Assembly: GCA_046155605.1 (NCBI GenBank)
Contig: JBJXFQ010000034.1
Span: 1-48,616, forward strand
DNA from: JAEUIZ01 sp046155605
Lineage (GTDB): Bacteria > Planctomycetota > Phycisphaerae > Phycisphaerales > UBA1924
Length of the DNA stretch: 48,616 nucleotides
Direction: 5' to 3'
Positions within the stretch are counted from its first letter, which is position 1. Every line of letters starts with the position of its first letter. The notes under the pieces are model-generated. The model was not told the origin of the DNA. It did no database searches and worked only from the letters and a program-made list of their open reading frames with translations. Below are positions 1 through 7,808 of the stretch, piece by piece. The translations under genes were made by a program, and so were the position numbers.

Positions 1-125
1 CTGCCGCACCAGGGACGCGCTCTGGAACGCCATGCGATCGGTGCTCGCCGCCGTCACGCCTTCAGACGCCGCCAACTGCTTCAAGCACTGCGGGTACTCG
101 CTACGCGAAAGATGAAACCGCTCTA
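1..125 (+). mobile_element. 3' end of an IS630-family insertion sequence
   Basis: This is the right-hand end of an insertion sequence that begins outside the window. It holds the transposase C-terminus and then ends about eight bases after the stop, at a CTAG (123-126). IS630-family elements insert at TA, often within CTAG, and duplicate the TA. On the other side of this CTAG an RCC1-like reading frame on the minus strand starts immediately, in mid-blade, so the boundary fits an insertion junction. The other end of the element and the second TA are not visible. The family call rests on the transposase tail and the target site only. Confidence 0.6.
2..115 (+). CDS. IS630-family transposase, C-terminal fragment
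   Basis: Only the last 37 codons lie in the window, in frame 2, ending at TGA 113-115. The peptide includes LWNAMRSVLAAVTP, then NCFKHCGYS, then a short basic end. This pattern, a final helix after the DDE core and then ANYFRHAGY-like residues, is the usual end of planctomycete and proteobacterial IS630 (DDE_3) transposases. The catalytic residues would lie upstream of the window. The frame opposes the interrupted RCC1-like gene. The fragment is short, so the family is inferred from a conserved tail rather than from the catalytic core. Confidence 0.6.
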   Translation, partial: CRTRDALWNAMRSVLAAVTPSDAANCFKHCGYSLRER

Positions 126-514
126 GATCAGCCGGCACGGTCGCCTCATCGCCCGTGATGCTCGTCCCCCAGGCACGGAGCGTGCCATCGGCTCGAATGC
201 CGAAGTTGTGGTAGTAGCCCGCGACGATGTAGACAAACTTCTCGTGCAGACCCGGCGCGTTGGCGCAGCCAAACGGCTCACCCACAGTCCCGCACTCGAC
301 CGTGCCGTCTGGACGAAGACCGACCCAATGCCTCCATCCCGTCTCGACCTGGACGAACCCACCTTGCGGCAGCGGGTCTGGGATCGGAGTTCCCCAGAAC
401 TTGATCTCGCCGACCTGCTGCGCCATCACTGTTTGCGGTGCAAGCGTTGCGATCACAGCGGCCACGAGCGCACTACTCAGATGTCGTCGGGGGGGGGGGG
501 AGGGGGACCATCAT
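126..514 (-). pseudogene. RCC1-like secreted protein, 5' part, interrupted by an IS and off-frame at a poly-C tract
   Basis: The minus strand encodes a signal peptide (RRHLSSALVAAVIATL, ending near VMAQQ) and then RCC1-type blade strands: WRHWVGLRPDGTVECG and YYHNFGIRADGTLRAWG. These match the x-GLRxDGT-x-WG pattern of the RCC1-like genes at the right end of the window. The reading stops making RCC1 sense at the CTAG where the IS630 end lies. An AAGGAG Shine-Dalgarno sits seven bases before tandem ATGs (509-514). That start reads into a 12-base C run (489-500 on the plus strand) and is then one base out of frame with the signal peptide; a run of 11 or 14 would restore it. Either the tract is phase-variable, or the base count is wrong, or the gene is dead. 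The IS insertion truncates it in any case. Confidence 0.7.
489..500. repeat. 12-base G/C homopolymer within a start region
   Basis: Twelve consecutive G on the plus strand (C on the minus, coding strand), followed by A and five more G. It lies between the ATG and the signal-peptide core of the RCC1-like gene, at codons 5 to 9. Tracts of this length are prone to slippage in replication and also to sequencing error. Confidence 0.95.
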
Positions 515-548
515 CGCGAGTCTCCTTGGATTTCAGCTCTGCGCGACC

Positions 549-577
549 AAGGTACTCGGCTTTGGCTTATCGGTCAA
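549..577 (-). promoter_or_regulatory. Sigma-70-type promoter of the RCC1-like gene
   Basis: On the minus strand TTGACC (577-572), a 17-base spacer and TACCTT (554-549) form a plausible -35/-10 pair. The expected transcript start near 542 leaves a leader of about 28 bases containing the AAGGAG ribosome-binding site before ATG 514. The surrounding 130 bases are AT-rich for this window. Confidence 0.5.
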
Positions 578-650
578 GAGTTTTTCCATCTTTATGGAAG
601 GATTTTACAACGCCTGGGTGCTACCGCGCGCTGATGATGGAGGGCATTTG

Positions 651-1349
651 TCACTCCTTGGGCGGGAGGATGAGCGATTGGCCCTCGCGCAGGGAGTCGT
701 GGTCGTCGAGCGAGTTGGCCTTGGCGATCAGCGGGATGAAGGCGGCGCTGCCATAGTGGGCCTTGGCGATCCCCGAGAGCGTGTCGCCGCGGCGGACGAG
801 GTAGGTGGTCGCGGCTTGGGCCGTCGGGGCCGAGGTTGGCGCGGGTGAGGCGGTCGTCGTTGGCTTTGAAGCGACGACGGGCGGGGGCGCAGCGGGATTG
901 GGCTTGCCCTGGATATTGGACGGGTCGAGGGGGATGCGGATGACGCGGCCGGGCCTGAGGCGATCGAGATCGGCGAGCGGATTGGAACGTGAGATGGCCT
1001 CGGCCCACTTGGCCGCGCCAAGTTCGCGCTGGGCGATGGATGCGAGCGTGTCGCCGCGGCGAACGGTGTAGTCGCGGAAGCGGGGGGGCGTGACGGCGGG
1101 GATCGGCGAGGGCAGCGAAGGAGTTGGCGCGGTGGTCGAAGAACCCGGCGCGGGAAGCGGCTCCGCGAAACTCCGCTCAACGCGGCTCGAAGGCGTGTCG
1201 GCCTCGGGCGAGCCTCGCGCCGTTGGCGTGGAGATGGGAGCGGTGCCACGGGAATGAGCGGACGAGGGCTCCCACCACCAGTAGACGGCGATCCAGAGGC
1301 CCGCGAGGGCCGCCACACCGCCAAAGGCCCGTCCCAGGTTCTCGGACAT
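651..1349 (-). CDS. LysM-domain membrane-anchored protein
   Basis: A 232-residue protein with an N-terminal hydrophobic segment (about residues 8-25, GVAALAGLWIAVYWWW) acting as membrane anchor or uncleaved signal. A Pro/Thr/Ser-rich linker follows, then two LysM domains at about 92-141 (YTVRRGDTLASIAQ) and 181-229 (YLVRRGDTLSGIAK), separated by a second Pro/Ala/Thr linker. LysM domains bind N-acetylglucosamine-containing glycans such as peptidoglycan, so this is probably a cell-wall-binding envelope protein without a catalytic domain of its own. It starts 12 bases after the secDF stop and is the last gene of the minus-strand export cluster. Confidence 0.85.
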   Translation of the reverse strand: MSENLGRAFGGVAALAGLWIAVYWWWEPSSAHSRGTAPISTPTARGSPEADTPSSRVERSFAEPLPAPGSSTTAPTPSLPSPIPAVTPPRFRDYTVRRGDTLASIAQRELGAAKWAEAISRSNPLADLDRLRPGRVIRIPLDPSNIQGKPNPAAPPPVVASKPTTTASPAPTSAPTAQAATTYLVRRGDTLSGIAKAHYGSAAFIPLIAKANSLDDHDSLREGQSLILPPKE

Positions 1350-1361
1350 GCCGGGTTCTCG

Positions 1362-4300
1362 CTACGCGGAGGCCGCCACCGTCGGCGGGTGCCTGGAGCC
1401 TTTATCGGATCGGGAGGCGTCGGCCTTGGGCGACCAGACGAGGGGAGCCGAAACGGCGATGGAGGAATAGGTGCCGACGAAGACGCCGAGGGTGAAGGCG
1501 TAGGCGAAGCCGCGGACGGCCTCTCCGCCGAAGACGTAAAGGATGACCGTGGAGATGAGCGTGGTGCCGGAGGTGATGAGGGTACGGCTGATGGTCTGGT
1601 TGATGGAGTTATTGATCGCGCTGCTGGAGGCGTAGAGCAGTTTGCCCTTGTTCTCACGGATGCGGTCGAGGATGATGATGGTGTCGTTGAGCGAGAATCC
1701 GGCGATCGTGAGGAGCGCCGCGATCATGTTGAGGTCGATGCGGAAGGGCATGATGCCCAGCGCGTGCGCGAAGCCGTGCGTCGCGGGCGTTTCGTAGAGG
1801 AACTGGGCGAGCGCGATGAGCCCGATGATGGCGACAACGTCGTGGAAGAGCGGAAGGGTGGCGGCGAGCGCCCAGCGGGCCGCGCCGAACCGCACCCAGA
1901 CATAGATCGTCAGCAGGATGATCGAGAGCAGGATGGCGACGACGGCCTGGGCCTTGAAGGTGGCGGCGATCGTCGGGCTGAAGGTCTGGACGCTGGCGAG
2001 TTGCGTGACCTGGGTGAGTGCGTCGCGGGTGAGCCGCCACTCGCGGGCAGCGACCTCGGTCTCCCATCGATCCTCGCTCTCGAGGGCGTTGATGGTGTCG
2101 TCACGGATCAGAATGACGGCGGCCGTGGCGTTGTCGTCGGTGCCCTCGATGACGCGAACCTCGCGCTGCCGCCCGAGCGTGTCGGAATAGTCCTGCTGCC
2201 CGCGAATGCGGTCGAGGCGTTCGACGAGGGCGGCCTTGGAGACGGGCGGATCGATGCGGTCAAGGAGGATGGCGGCACCGCCGAAGTAGCGCGTGGCGTC
2301 GTCGCGCACGGCGGGCTTGCCGATGTCCTCGCCCAGCGAGGCGCTCAGCACCTTGAAGACGGGAGCGCGGCGCCAATCGACCTGCTCGTGCTCGACGAAG
2401 GCGAGGGCGGGGCGGCTCTTGATGAGGTCGCGGAACTTCGTGGTGAGCGCGCCAAGAACGGCCTTCTCGTTGGGCTCGAAGACGGTCTTGATCTTGAACC
2501 GGTCGGAGGTGATGCCGTCGTCGCGCGGGTCCATGGGCAGGACGTCGGCATCGCGGAAGACGAGCAGCGGGTCGCCCTCTTTGGCGTCGGCGGCGATCTC
2601 CTTGACCATGTCCTGCACCGCCGGGCGAGCCATGAGTTTGGGCTGGCCCGTCGCGGGGTCTTCGAATGAAAGTTCGACGGCAGTGCCGCCCAGGAACTCG
2701 GTGTCGAGCATCTTGTCGCCGCGGCTGAGTGCCGCGACGATGCTGGCGATGGTGAGCACGGTGGAGAAGGCGACGAAGGGCCAGCGGAGGCGGATCCAGT
2801 TCCACTTCGGGGTCAGGGCGCGCTGGAGCCCGGGCCAGATCATGGGCAGCATGGAGGTGCGTCGCCAGCCGACGTGGTCGACAAGGATCGTGAAGATGAG
2901 GCGGCTGACGATCAGCGCGGAGAAGAGGGTGGCGACGACGCCGATGCCCAGCGTGATCGCGAAGCCCTTGATCTCCTGCGTGCCGACGTAATAGAGCACG
3001 ACGCAGATGATGAGGTTGGCAACGTTGCCGTCAACGATGGAGGCGAGGGCCTTGGAGAAGCCGAGGCGGACGGCGGTGCGCATGTCGGCACCGCGGCGGA
3101 ACTCCTCGCGCATGCGCTCGTAGATCAGCACGTTCGAGTCGATGGCCTGCCCGAAGGTGAGGACGATGCCGGCGATGCCGGGGAGCGTGAAGGCGGCGCG
3201 GTTGAGGGCCATCACGCCCAGGATGATGAGGAGGTTGCACCAGAGTGCGAAGACCGCGATGCCGCCGCACTGGAAGTAGTAGACGATCATGAAGACCGAG
3301 ACGACGCCGAAGGCCCAATAGCCGGTGTTGATGCCCTTCTGGAGTTTGTCGGCACCGAGTTCGGGGCCGAGGTTGTTGGCGCTGATGGGCTCGGGCGAGA
3401 GTTTGGCCTGGAGCGAGCCGGCCGAGAGCACGCGGACGATGTAGTTGAGTTCCTGCTGGTCGAACTGGCCGGTGATCTGTCCGCTGCGTGAGATGCGAGA
3501 TTGCAGGCGGGGCGCGGTGTAGACCTGGTCATCGAGCAGGACGGCCATGGGGTCGCCGATGTGCTCTTGGGTCAGGTCGCCCAGCAGGCCCGCACCGGTG
3601 GGGCTCATCTGGAAGTTGATGGCGGGCTTGCCCAGTTCGTCGGTGCCGGGGAACGCACCGGAGACGGACCAATCGCCCTCGGCGTTGGTCAATCGGCTGC
3701 CCGGCGTGTCCCAGCAGAGGACGAAGTACTCGCCGTCGTAGACATCGCCGACCAATCGCTGGCCGCGGAAGAGGCCCGCGGGGTCTTCGATCAGTTGGCG
3801 GAGTTGGTCGGTCGAGTCGTACCAGTTCTCGATGCGGTTGACGCGGTACCAGTGGGCGTCGGGGGAGCGGACGGCCTTGGGCCCGCGCTCGCGGAGTTCG
3901 CGGCGGAGACGATCCTCCTCCGGGTGTGCGCCAGGGTCCACCGTAATGCGGAAGGTGAGGACACCCGCGCCGCTGAGGAGGCGCTTGAGGTCGGCGGGAT
4001 CGTCGAGTTGACGCCGCTCCTTCGCGTAGTCTTCCCACGCGGCGAGCACCTTGTCGAGTTCCGGCTTGGAATCAGCATGGAGCGAGCGGATGCGCTCGAG
4101 GGCCTGCTCGCGCGGGCTGGCCATGCGGAGAACCTTGCCGGTCTTCGCGTCGCGGAGGGAGCGCGGCTGGTTGGAGAGCGAGACGGCGCGGCGGACATCG
4201 ACGGGAGAGAGCGGAGTGCCCACGGCGGACTTGCGGGCCGCGTCGTACGCGAGTTCCGCGTCGGCGGCGCTGGCCACCAGCGGATCGAGTTGCTGCACGA

Positions 4301-4862
4301 GACTCTCGAGGTCGGGCGCGGGCGGGGTGGCCTCGCGTGCAGCCTTGATGCGGGCCTGCTGGTCGCGGACGACGGCGCGGGCGGACCCGGCGGCGTCATA
4401 CGCGGCGACGGCCTTGTTCAGCGCCTCGGCGCGCGCCGGATAGGCCTGCGCGAGCCGGGCAACCTCGGCCTGCCGCGCGGCGGCGTCGAGTCGCATCACC
4501 TGCTCGAAGCGCGCCGCATCGAACTGGTTCTGCCCGATCTCGCCGACTGCGTCCTCGTAGTTTTTCTTGAGCCGCTTGACGCGCTCGTTGGGCAGCGGCA
4601 TCGTGATCTCGATGCGCTCGCGGCCCTGCTGGACGATCGAGACTTCGGAGAGGCCGTCGGGATCGACCCGCTGCTTGAGAACGTCGATCATCCGAGGGAT
4701 GACGTCGCGCTCGCCGGGCTTGATCTGGACGGAGTAGACGAGGCTGACGCCGCCGGCGAGGTCCTTGCCCAGGCGCAGTTTGGTCTCGGGCGGATAGACC
4801 GACCAGGCGCAAAGCAGCAGGACGGCGATGGTGATGGAGAGGTTGCGGATCAGGATTCGCAT
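1362..4862 (-). CDS. secDF: Protein translocase subunit SecDF (fused)
   Basis: A 1166-residue single-chain SecD-SecF, the proton-driven accessory of the SecYEG translocon. The SecD part opens with a TM helix and the motif LGKDLAGGVSLVY (about 31-43) and carries its TM block from about 510, including FGQAIDSNVLIYERMREEF. The SecF part starts near 690 with LDTEFLGGTAVELSF and includes GFSLNDTIIILDRIREN near 1054. The first periplasmic domain of SecD is much longer than usual: about residues 110-300 are Ala/Arg/Glu-rich and probably helical, consistent with an inserted coiled coil. It follows yajC by 22 bases, the classic yajC-secD-secF order. The C-terminus is a short polar tail. Confidence 0.97.
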   Translation of the reverse strand: MRILIRNLSITIAVLLLCAWSVYPPETKLRLGKDLAGGVSLVYSVQIKPGERDVIPRMIDVLKQRVDPDGLSEVSIVQQGRERIEITMPLPNERVKRLKKNYEDAVGEIGQNQFDAARFEQVMRLDAAARQAEVARLAQAYPARAEALNKAVAAYDAAGSARAVVRDQQARIKAAREATPPAPDLESLVQQLDPLVASAADAELAYDAARKSAVGTPLSPVDVRRAVSLSNQPRSLRDAKTGKVLRMASPREQALERIRSLHADSKPELDKVLAAWEDYAKERRQLDDPADLKRLLSGAGVLTFRITVDPGAHPEEDRLRRELRERGPKAVRSPDAHWYRVNRIENWYDSTDQLRQLIEDPAGLFRGQRLVGDVYDGEYFVLCWDTPGSRLTNAEGDWSVSGAFPGTDELGKPAINFQMSPTGAGLLGDLTQEHIGDPMAVLLDDQVYTAPRLQSRISRSGQITGQFDQQELNYIVRVLSAGSLQAKLSPEPISANNLGPELGADKLQKGINTGYWAFGVVSVFMIVYYFQCGGIAVFALWCNLLIILGVMALNRAAFTLPGIAGIVLTFGQAIDSNVLIYERMREEFRRGADMRTAVRLGFSKALASIVDGNVANLIICVVLYYVGTQEIKGFAITLGIGVVATLFSALIVSRLIFTILVDHVGWRRTSMLPMIWPGLQRALTPKWNWIRLRWPFVAFSTVLTIASIVAALSRGDKMLDTEFLGGTAVELSFEDPATGQPKLMARPAVQDMVKEIAADAKEGDPLLVFRDADVLPMDPRDDGITSDRFKIKTVFEPNEKAVLGALTTKFRDLIKSRPALAFVEHEQVDWRRAPVFKVLSASLGEDIGKPAVRDDATRYFGGAAILLDRIDPPVSKAALVERLDRIRGQQDYSDTLGRQREVRVIEGTDDNATAAVILIRDDTINALESEDRWETEVAAREWRLTRDALTQVTQLASVQTFSPTIAATFKAQAVVAILLSIILLTIYVWVRFGAARWALAATLPLFHDVVAIIGLIALAQFLYETPATHGFAHALGIMPFRIDLNMIAALLTIAGFSLNDTIIILDRIRENKGKLLYASSSAINNSINQTISRTLITSGTTLISTVILYVFGGEAVRGFAYAFTLGVFVGTYSSIAVSAPLVWSPKADASRSDKGSRHPPTVAASA

Positions 4863-4884
4863 GGGTGGCGGCGTTCCAAGGGGC

Positions 4885-5373
4885 TTAGCGGGTCTTGGCG
4901 GGCTCTGCGGGTTTGGATTCTAGTTCGCCGTTGGCCCGGTCCTTGGACTCGCGGACGACCTGCTGCACGGCGGCGCGGGCGAAACGGATGCGGGTGTTGG
5001 AGGCCTCGTCAACGCGGAGCACGATCTCATGGTCGCCCAGTTCGATGATCGAGCCGATGATGCCGCCGGTGGTCTGGACGCGGTCGCCGCGCTTCAGCGC
5101 CGAGAGCATCGCCTCACGGCGGCGCTTCTCCTTGCGGCCCGCCGTCGAGGTCATGACGACGAAGAGGACCATGACGGCGAGCATGATCCAGATCATGCCG
5201 CCGAAGCCGCCCGGCGAGCCGCCGCCGTTGGGGTTGCTGGGGGCACCGGTGGTGCCGGAGGGGAGGCCCGGGGTTGTGGGGGAGGCGGGATTGGCACCCG
5301 GCGCGCCTGGCACGCGGGGTCCTTCCGCGGTCTGAGCAAGGACCACGGTACCCCATTGGGAAATGTCGTTCAT
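4885..5373 (-). CDS. yajC: Preprotein translocase subunit YajC
   Basis: A 162-residue protein with one TM helix (about 62-79, MIWIMLAVMVLFVVM) followed by the YajC core: a basic stretch RKEKRRREAMLSALKRGD, then RVQTTGGIIGSIIEL and a beta-rich end (EIVLRVDEASNTRIRFAR). YajC associates with SecDF at the inner membrane. The N-terminal 60 residues are an unusually long Gly/Pro/Asn-rich extension for this family. The gene lies between tgt (54 bases upstream) and secDF (22 bases downstream), the common tgt-yajC-secDF order. No strong ribosome-binding site precedes the ATG. Confidence 0.95.
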   Translation of the reverse strand: MNDISQWGTVVLAQTAEGPRVPGAPGANPASPTTPGLPSGTTGAPSNPNGGGSPGGFGGMIWIMLAVMVLFVVMTSTAGRKEKRRREAMLSALKRGDRVQTTGGIIGSIIELGDHEIVLRVDEASNTRIRFARAAVQQVVRESKDRANGELESKPAEPAKTR

Positions 5374-5427
5374 ATGTTTCTGCCGATGCTCGCGCCGGGA
5401 ACGCCGGCGGCGACTGGAACCTAGATG

Positions 5428-6669
5428 CTACAACCCCGAGGCCGGCCAACGGCTCGCCAATCCGGTCCAGTCATCATCCCGGATCGTTCGGCGGATGTCC
5501 ACCATCAGCCGCTGGAAGTAGCGTAGGTTATGCAGGCTGACGAGGATCGGCCCGAGCATCTCGCCGGCCATGAAAAGGTGGCGGAGCGTGCCCCTGGAGA
5601 ACGGGCCGGGTGCATCGGGCCAGGCGGGCCGGCACGCCTCGCAGTCGCAGTCGGGCTCGATGGGCGAGGTGTCGTCGGCGAAGCGGGCGTTGCGGAGGCG
5701 GATCTGGCCCTCGCGGGTGAAGGCGTTGGCGTTGCGGCCGTTGCGGGTCGGGAGGACGCAATCGAACATGTCCACGCCCGCGCGGACCGCGGCGACAATG
5801 TCCCGCTCGTACCCCACGCCCATGAGATAACGCGGCTTCTCGGCGGGCATGAGCGGCGCAGTGTGGCGCACCACGCGGGCAATCTGGTCGGCATCCTCGC
5901 CCACGGCCACCCCACCGATGGCGTAGCCGGGAAGGTCGATATTGCTGATGCGCTCGGCGGACCAGGAGCGCTGGTCGAGGTCGGTCCCGCCCTGGATGAT
6001 GCCGAAGAGGGCTTGATCGTGCGCGCGCGAGTGCGCGGCCTTGCAGCGCTCGAGCCAGCGGACGGTGCGCTCGTTGGCGACGAGGAGGCGCGCGCGCGGA
6101 TCGCCTTTGGCGTCGCGGCGAAGGGCGCGCGTGAGCCGCGGGTCTGGTGTACGGGCTTCGCCTTCGGCCGCCTCGGCGTCGGCACGACTCGAATCTGGAG
6201 GCGGGGCGGCGATGCTCGGCGGGCAATCATCAAAGGCCATGATGATGTCCGCGCCGAGCGCGTTCTGTGCGGCGATCGCGGATTCGGGCGTCAGCCGCAC
6301 CTCGCTGCCGTCGATGATCGAGCGAAACGTCACGCCGTCGTCGTCGAGGCGGTTGAGATCGGCCATGGAATAGGCCTGATAGCCGCCGGAATCGGTGAGG
6401 ATCGGCCCGGGCCAGCCCATGAGTCGATGCAGCCCGCCGAGCGAGGCCACGACGGGCGGCGTAGGACGGAGGAGGAGGTGGTAGGTGTTGCCGAGGATGA
6501 TCTGGGCACCGGTGCGGGCGACGAGTTCGGGGAGGAGGCCCTTGACGCTGCCGCGGGTGCCCACGGGCATGAAGGCGGGCGTGTCGAAGGAGCCGTGGGG
6601 GGTCTCGACGCGGCCGATTCGCGCGGCGGTCGCCTTCGATCGCGCCTCGATGGTGAATCGGAGCGGCAT
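5428..6669 (-). CDS. tgt: Queuine tRNA-ribosyltransferase (tRNA-guanine transglycosylase)
   Basis: A 413-residue enzyme that exchanges guanine-34 of GUN-anticodon tRNAs for the queuosine precursor. Visible landmarks are DTPAFMPVGTRGSVKG near the N-terminus, the active-site segment DSGGYQ with D93, FDDCPP, GYAIGGVAVGE, the nucleophile D303 in MFDCVLPTRNGRN, and the zinc-binding CDCEAC with a late LHNL histidine. Bacterial Tgt is usually about 375 residues. The extra length is mainly a charged insert after FDDCPPS (about 150-180). It starts three bases after the rhomboid stop, so it is very probably co-transcribed with it and with yajC. Confidence 0.97.
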   Translation of the reverse strand: MPLRFTIEARSKATAARIGRVETPHGSFDTPAFMPVGTRGSVKGLLPELVARTGAQIILGNTYHLLLRPTPPVVASLGGLHRLMGWPGPILTDSGGYQAYSMADLNRLDDDGVTFRSIIDGSEVRLTPESAIAAQNALGADIIMAFDDCPPSIAAPPPDSSRADAEAAEGEARTPDPRLTRALRRDAKGDPRARLLVANERTVRWLERCKAAHSRAHDQALFGIIQGGTDLDQRSWSAERISNIDLPGYAIGGVAVGEDADQIARVVRHTAPLMPAEKPRYLMGVGYERDIVAAVRAGVDMFDCVLPTRNGRNANAFTREGQIRLRNARFADDTSPIEPDCDCEACRPAWPDAPGPFSRGTLRHLFMAGEMLGPILVSLHNLRYFQRLMVDIRRTIRDDDWTGLASRWPASGL

Positions 6670-6672
6670 GAT

Positions 6673-7728
6673 TCAGGCGTCGAACGAGCGGCGGCGCGCG
6701 GATTCTCGTCGGAGCATCTGTTTCTCGGATTCCGAGAGGCTGGCAAGCCCTTTCGACGAGACTTTTTCGAGCAGGCGATCGATCTCATCGCGCGAGGGCG
6801 GGGCGGGCGATGTGGAGCGGCGGCCGAAGACGTCGAAGAAGTCGCGGAGGAGATGGGCGTTACGGATGAAGAAGGCACCGGCGATGGCTCCGCCGACGTG
6901 GGCCGCGTCTCCGCCGGCGTTGTGGCCCCCGCGGAGGAGGTTGAAGGTGGCGAGGGCGACGTACCCGTAGGCCATGAGTTTGAGTTTCATGGGAATGGGA
7001 GGGAAGAGGAGTTGGACGATGGCGTTCGGGGCGATCTTGGCGCAGGCCATGATGACGCCGAAGACTCCCGCCGAAGCGCCCACGAGCGGGGTGTAGGGGC
7101 TGTCAGGGAGTACGCCTGGGAGCCTGATGCCCAGTTGCGAGCCCATGAAGTTGAGGATCAGGTAGGAGAGCGCGCCGAAGATGCCGCAGGCGAGGTAGAA
7201 GGCGGCGTAGCGTTTGCCGCCGAGGTATTGCTCGACCATCCCGCCGAACATCCAGAGCCCGAGCATGTTGAAGGCGATATGGGTGACGCTGCCGTGGAGG
7301 AACTGGAAGGTGATGAATCGCCAGATCTCGGTGTTGGCGCGGACGACGTTCGTGGCGGGGTCAAAACTGACAAAGGCGCGAGCGGTCGAGAAGTGGCCGA
7401 TCGCCTGCATCGGCGGCGTGACGGCATAGATTCGGCGGCCCACCGCTTGGCCGGTCTCGCGGTCGTAGATGACGAGCGGAACGCTGCGGCCCACCAGGGG
7501 GAGTTGGGCCGGTGGCCGCTCGATGACGAGTGCGCGGCCGCGCATCGCGGGATCGATGTCCTGACGCACAAGCACCGGCCTGGCGAACTGGCCGAGAAAG
7601 GGGTCGATCACGAAGACCGCGATGTTGAGGATGATGATCCAACTGTTGACGGAGATGAGCCCCAGCGAGGCGAGGCCCGTGCCGGAGCGTCGGCCCACTC
7701 GGATGTACTCGCGGTCATAGATTCCCAT
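6673..7728 (-). CDS. Rhomboid-family intramembrane serine protease
   Basis: A 351-residue polytopic protein with the rhomboid core: FLHGSVTHIAFNMLGLWMFG, the catalytic serine S219 in GASAGVFG, and the catalytic histidine H277 in AAHVGGAIAGAFF. Between TM1 (about 25-45) and TM2 there is an extra extracytoplasmic domain of about 80 residues, longer than a normal L1 loop. The cytoplasmic C-terminus (about 315-345, DRLLEKVSSKGLASLSESEK) is a short motif also found at the end of the neighbouring M50 protease. It is sandwiched between the M50 gene and tgt. Substrates cannot be read from the sequence. Confidence 0.93.
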   Translation of the reverse strand: MGIYDREYIRVGRRSGTGLASLGLISVNSWIIILNIAVFVIDPFLGQFARPVLVRQDIDPAMRGRALVIERPPAQLPLVGRSVPLVIYDRETGQAVGRRIYAVTPPMQAIGHFSTARAFVSFDPATNVVRANTEIWRFITFQFLHGSVTHIAFNMLGLWMFGGMVEQYLGGKRYAAFYLACGIFGALSYLILNFMGSQLGIRLPGVLPDSPYTPLVGASAGVFGVIMACAKIAPNAIVQLLFPPIPMKLKLMAYGYVALATFNLLRGGHNAGGDAAHVGGAIAGAFFIRNAHLLRDFFDVFGRRSTSPAPPSRDEIDRLLEKVSSKGLASLSESEKQMLRRESARRRSFDA

Positions 7729-7808
7729 GTGGGTTCCGTTGGCGCTGGCGCGGTCGGATCGAAGCGCGACACAGGCCGTGTGGGCGTGCGGCGATGGTAG
7801 GCGTTGGT

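Noticed and set aside
580..605. TTCCAT-CTTT-ATGGAA hairpin as terminator of the LysM gene
   Set aside because: A six-base AT-rich stem without a following T tract on the minus strand. It is too weak and lies upstream of the RCC1 promoter.
5530..7800. 756-codon open frame on the plus strand opposite tgt and the rhomboid gene
   Set aside because: A high-GC shadow: the opposite strand has clear enzymes with catalytic residues, and this frame is Arg/Gly/Asp-rich without any domain.
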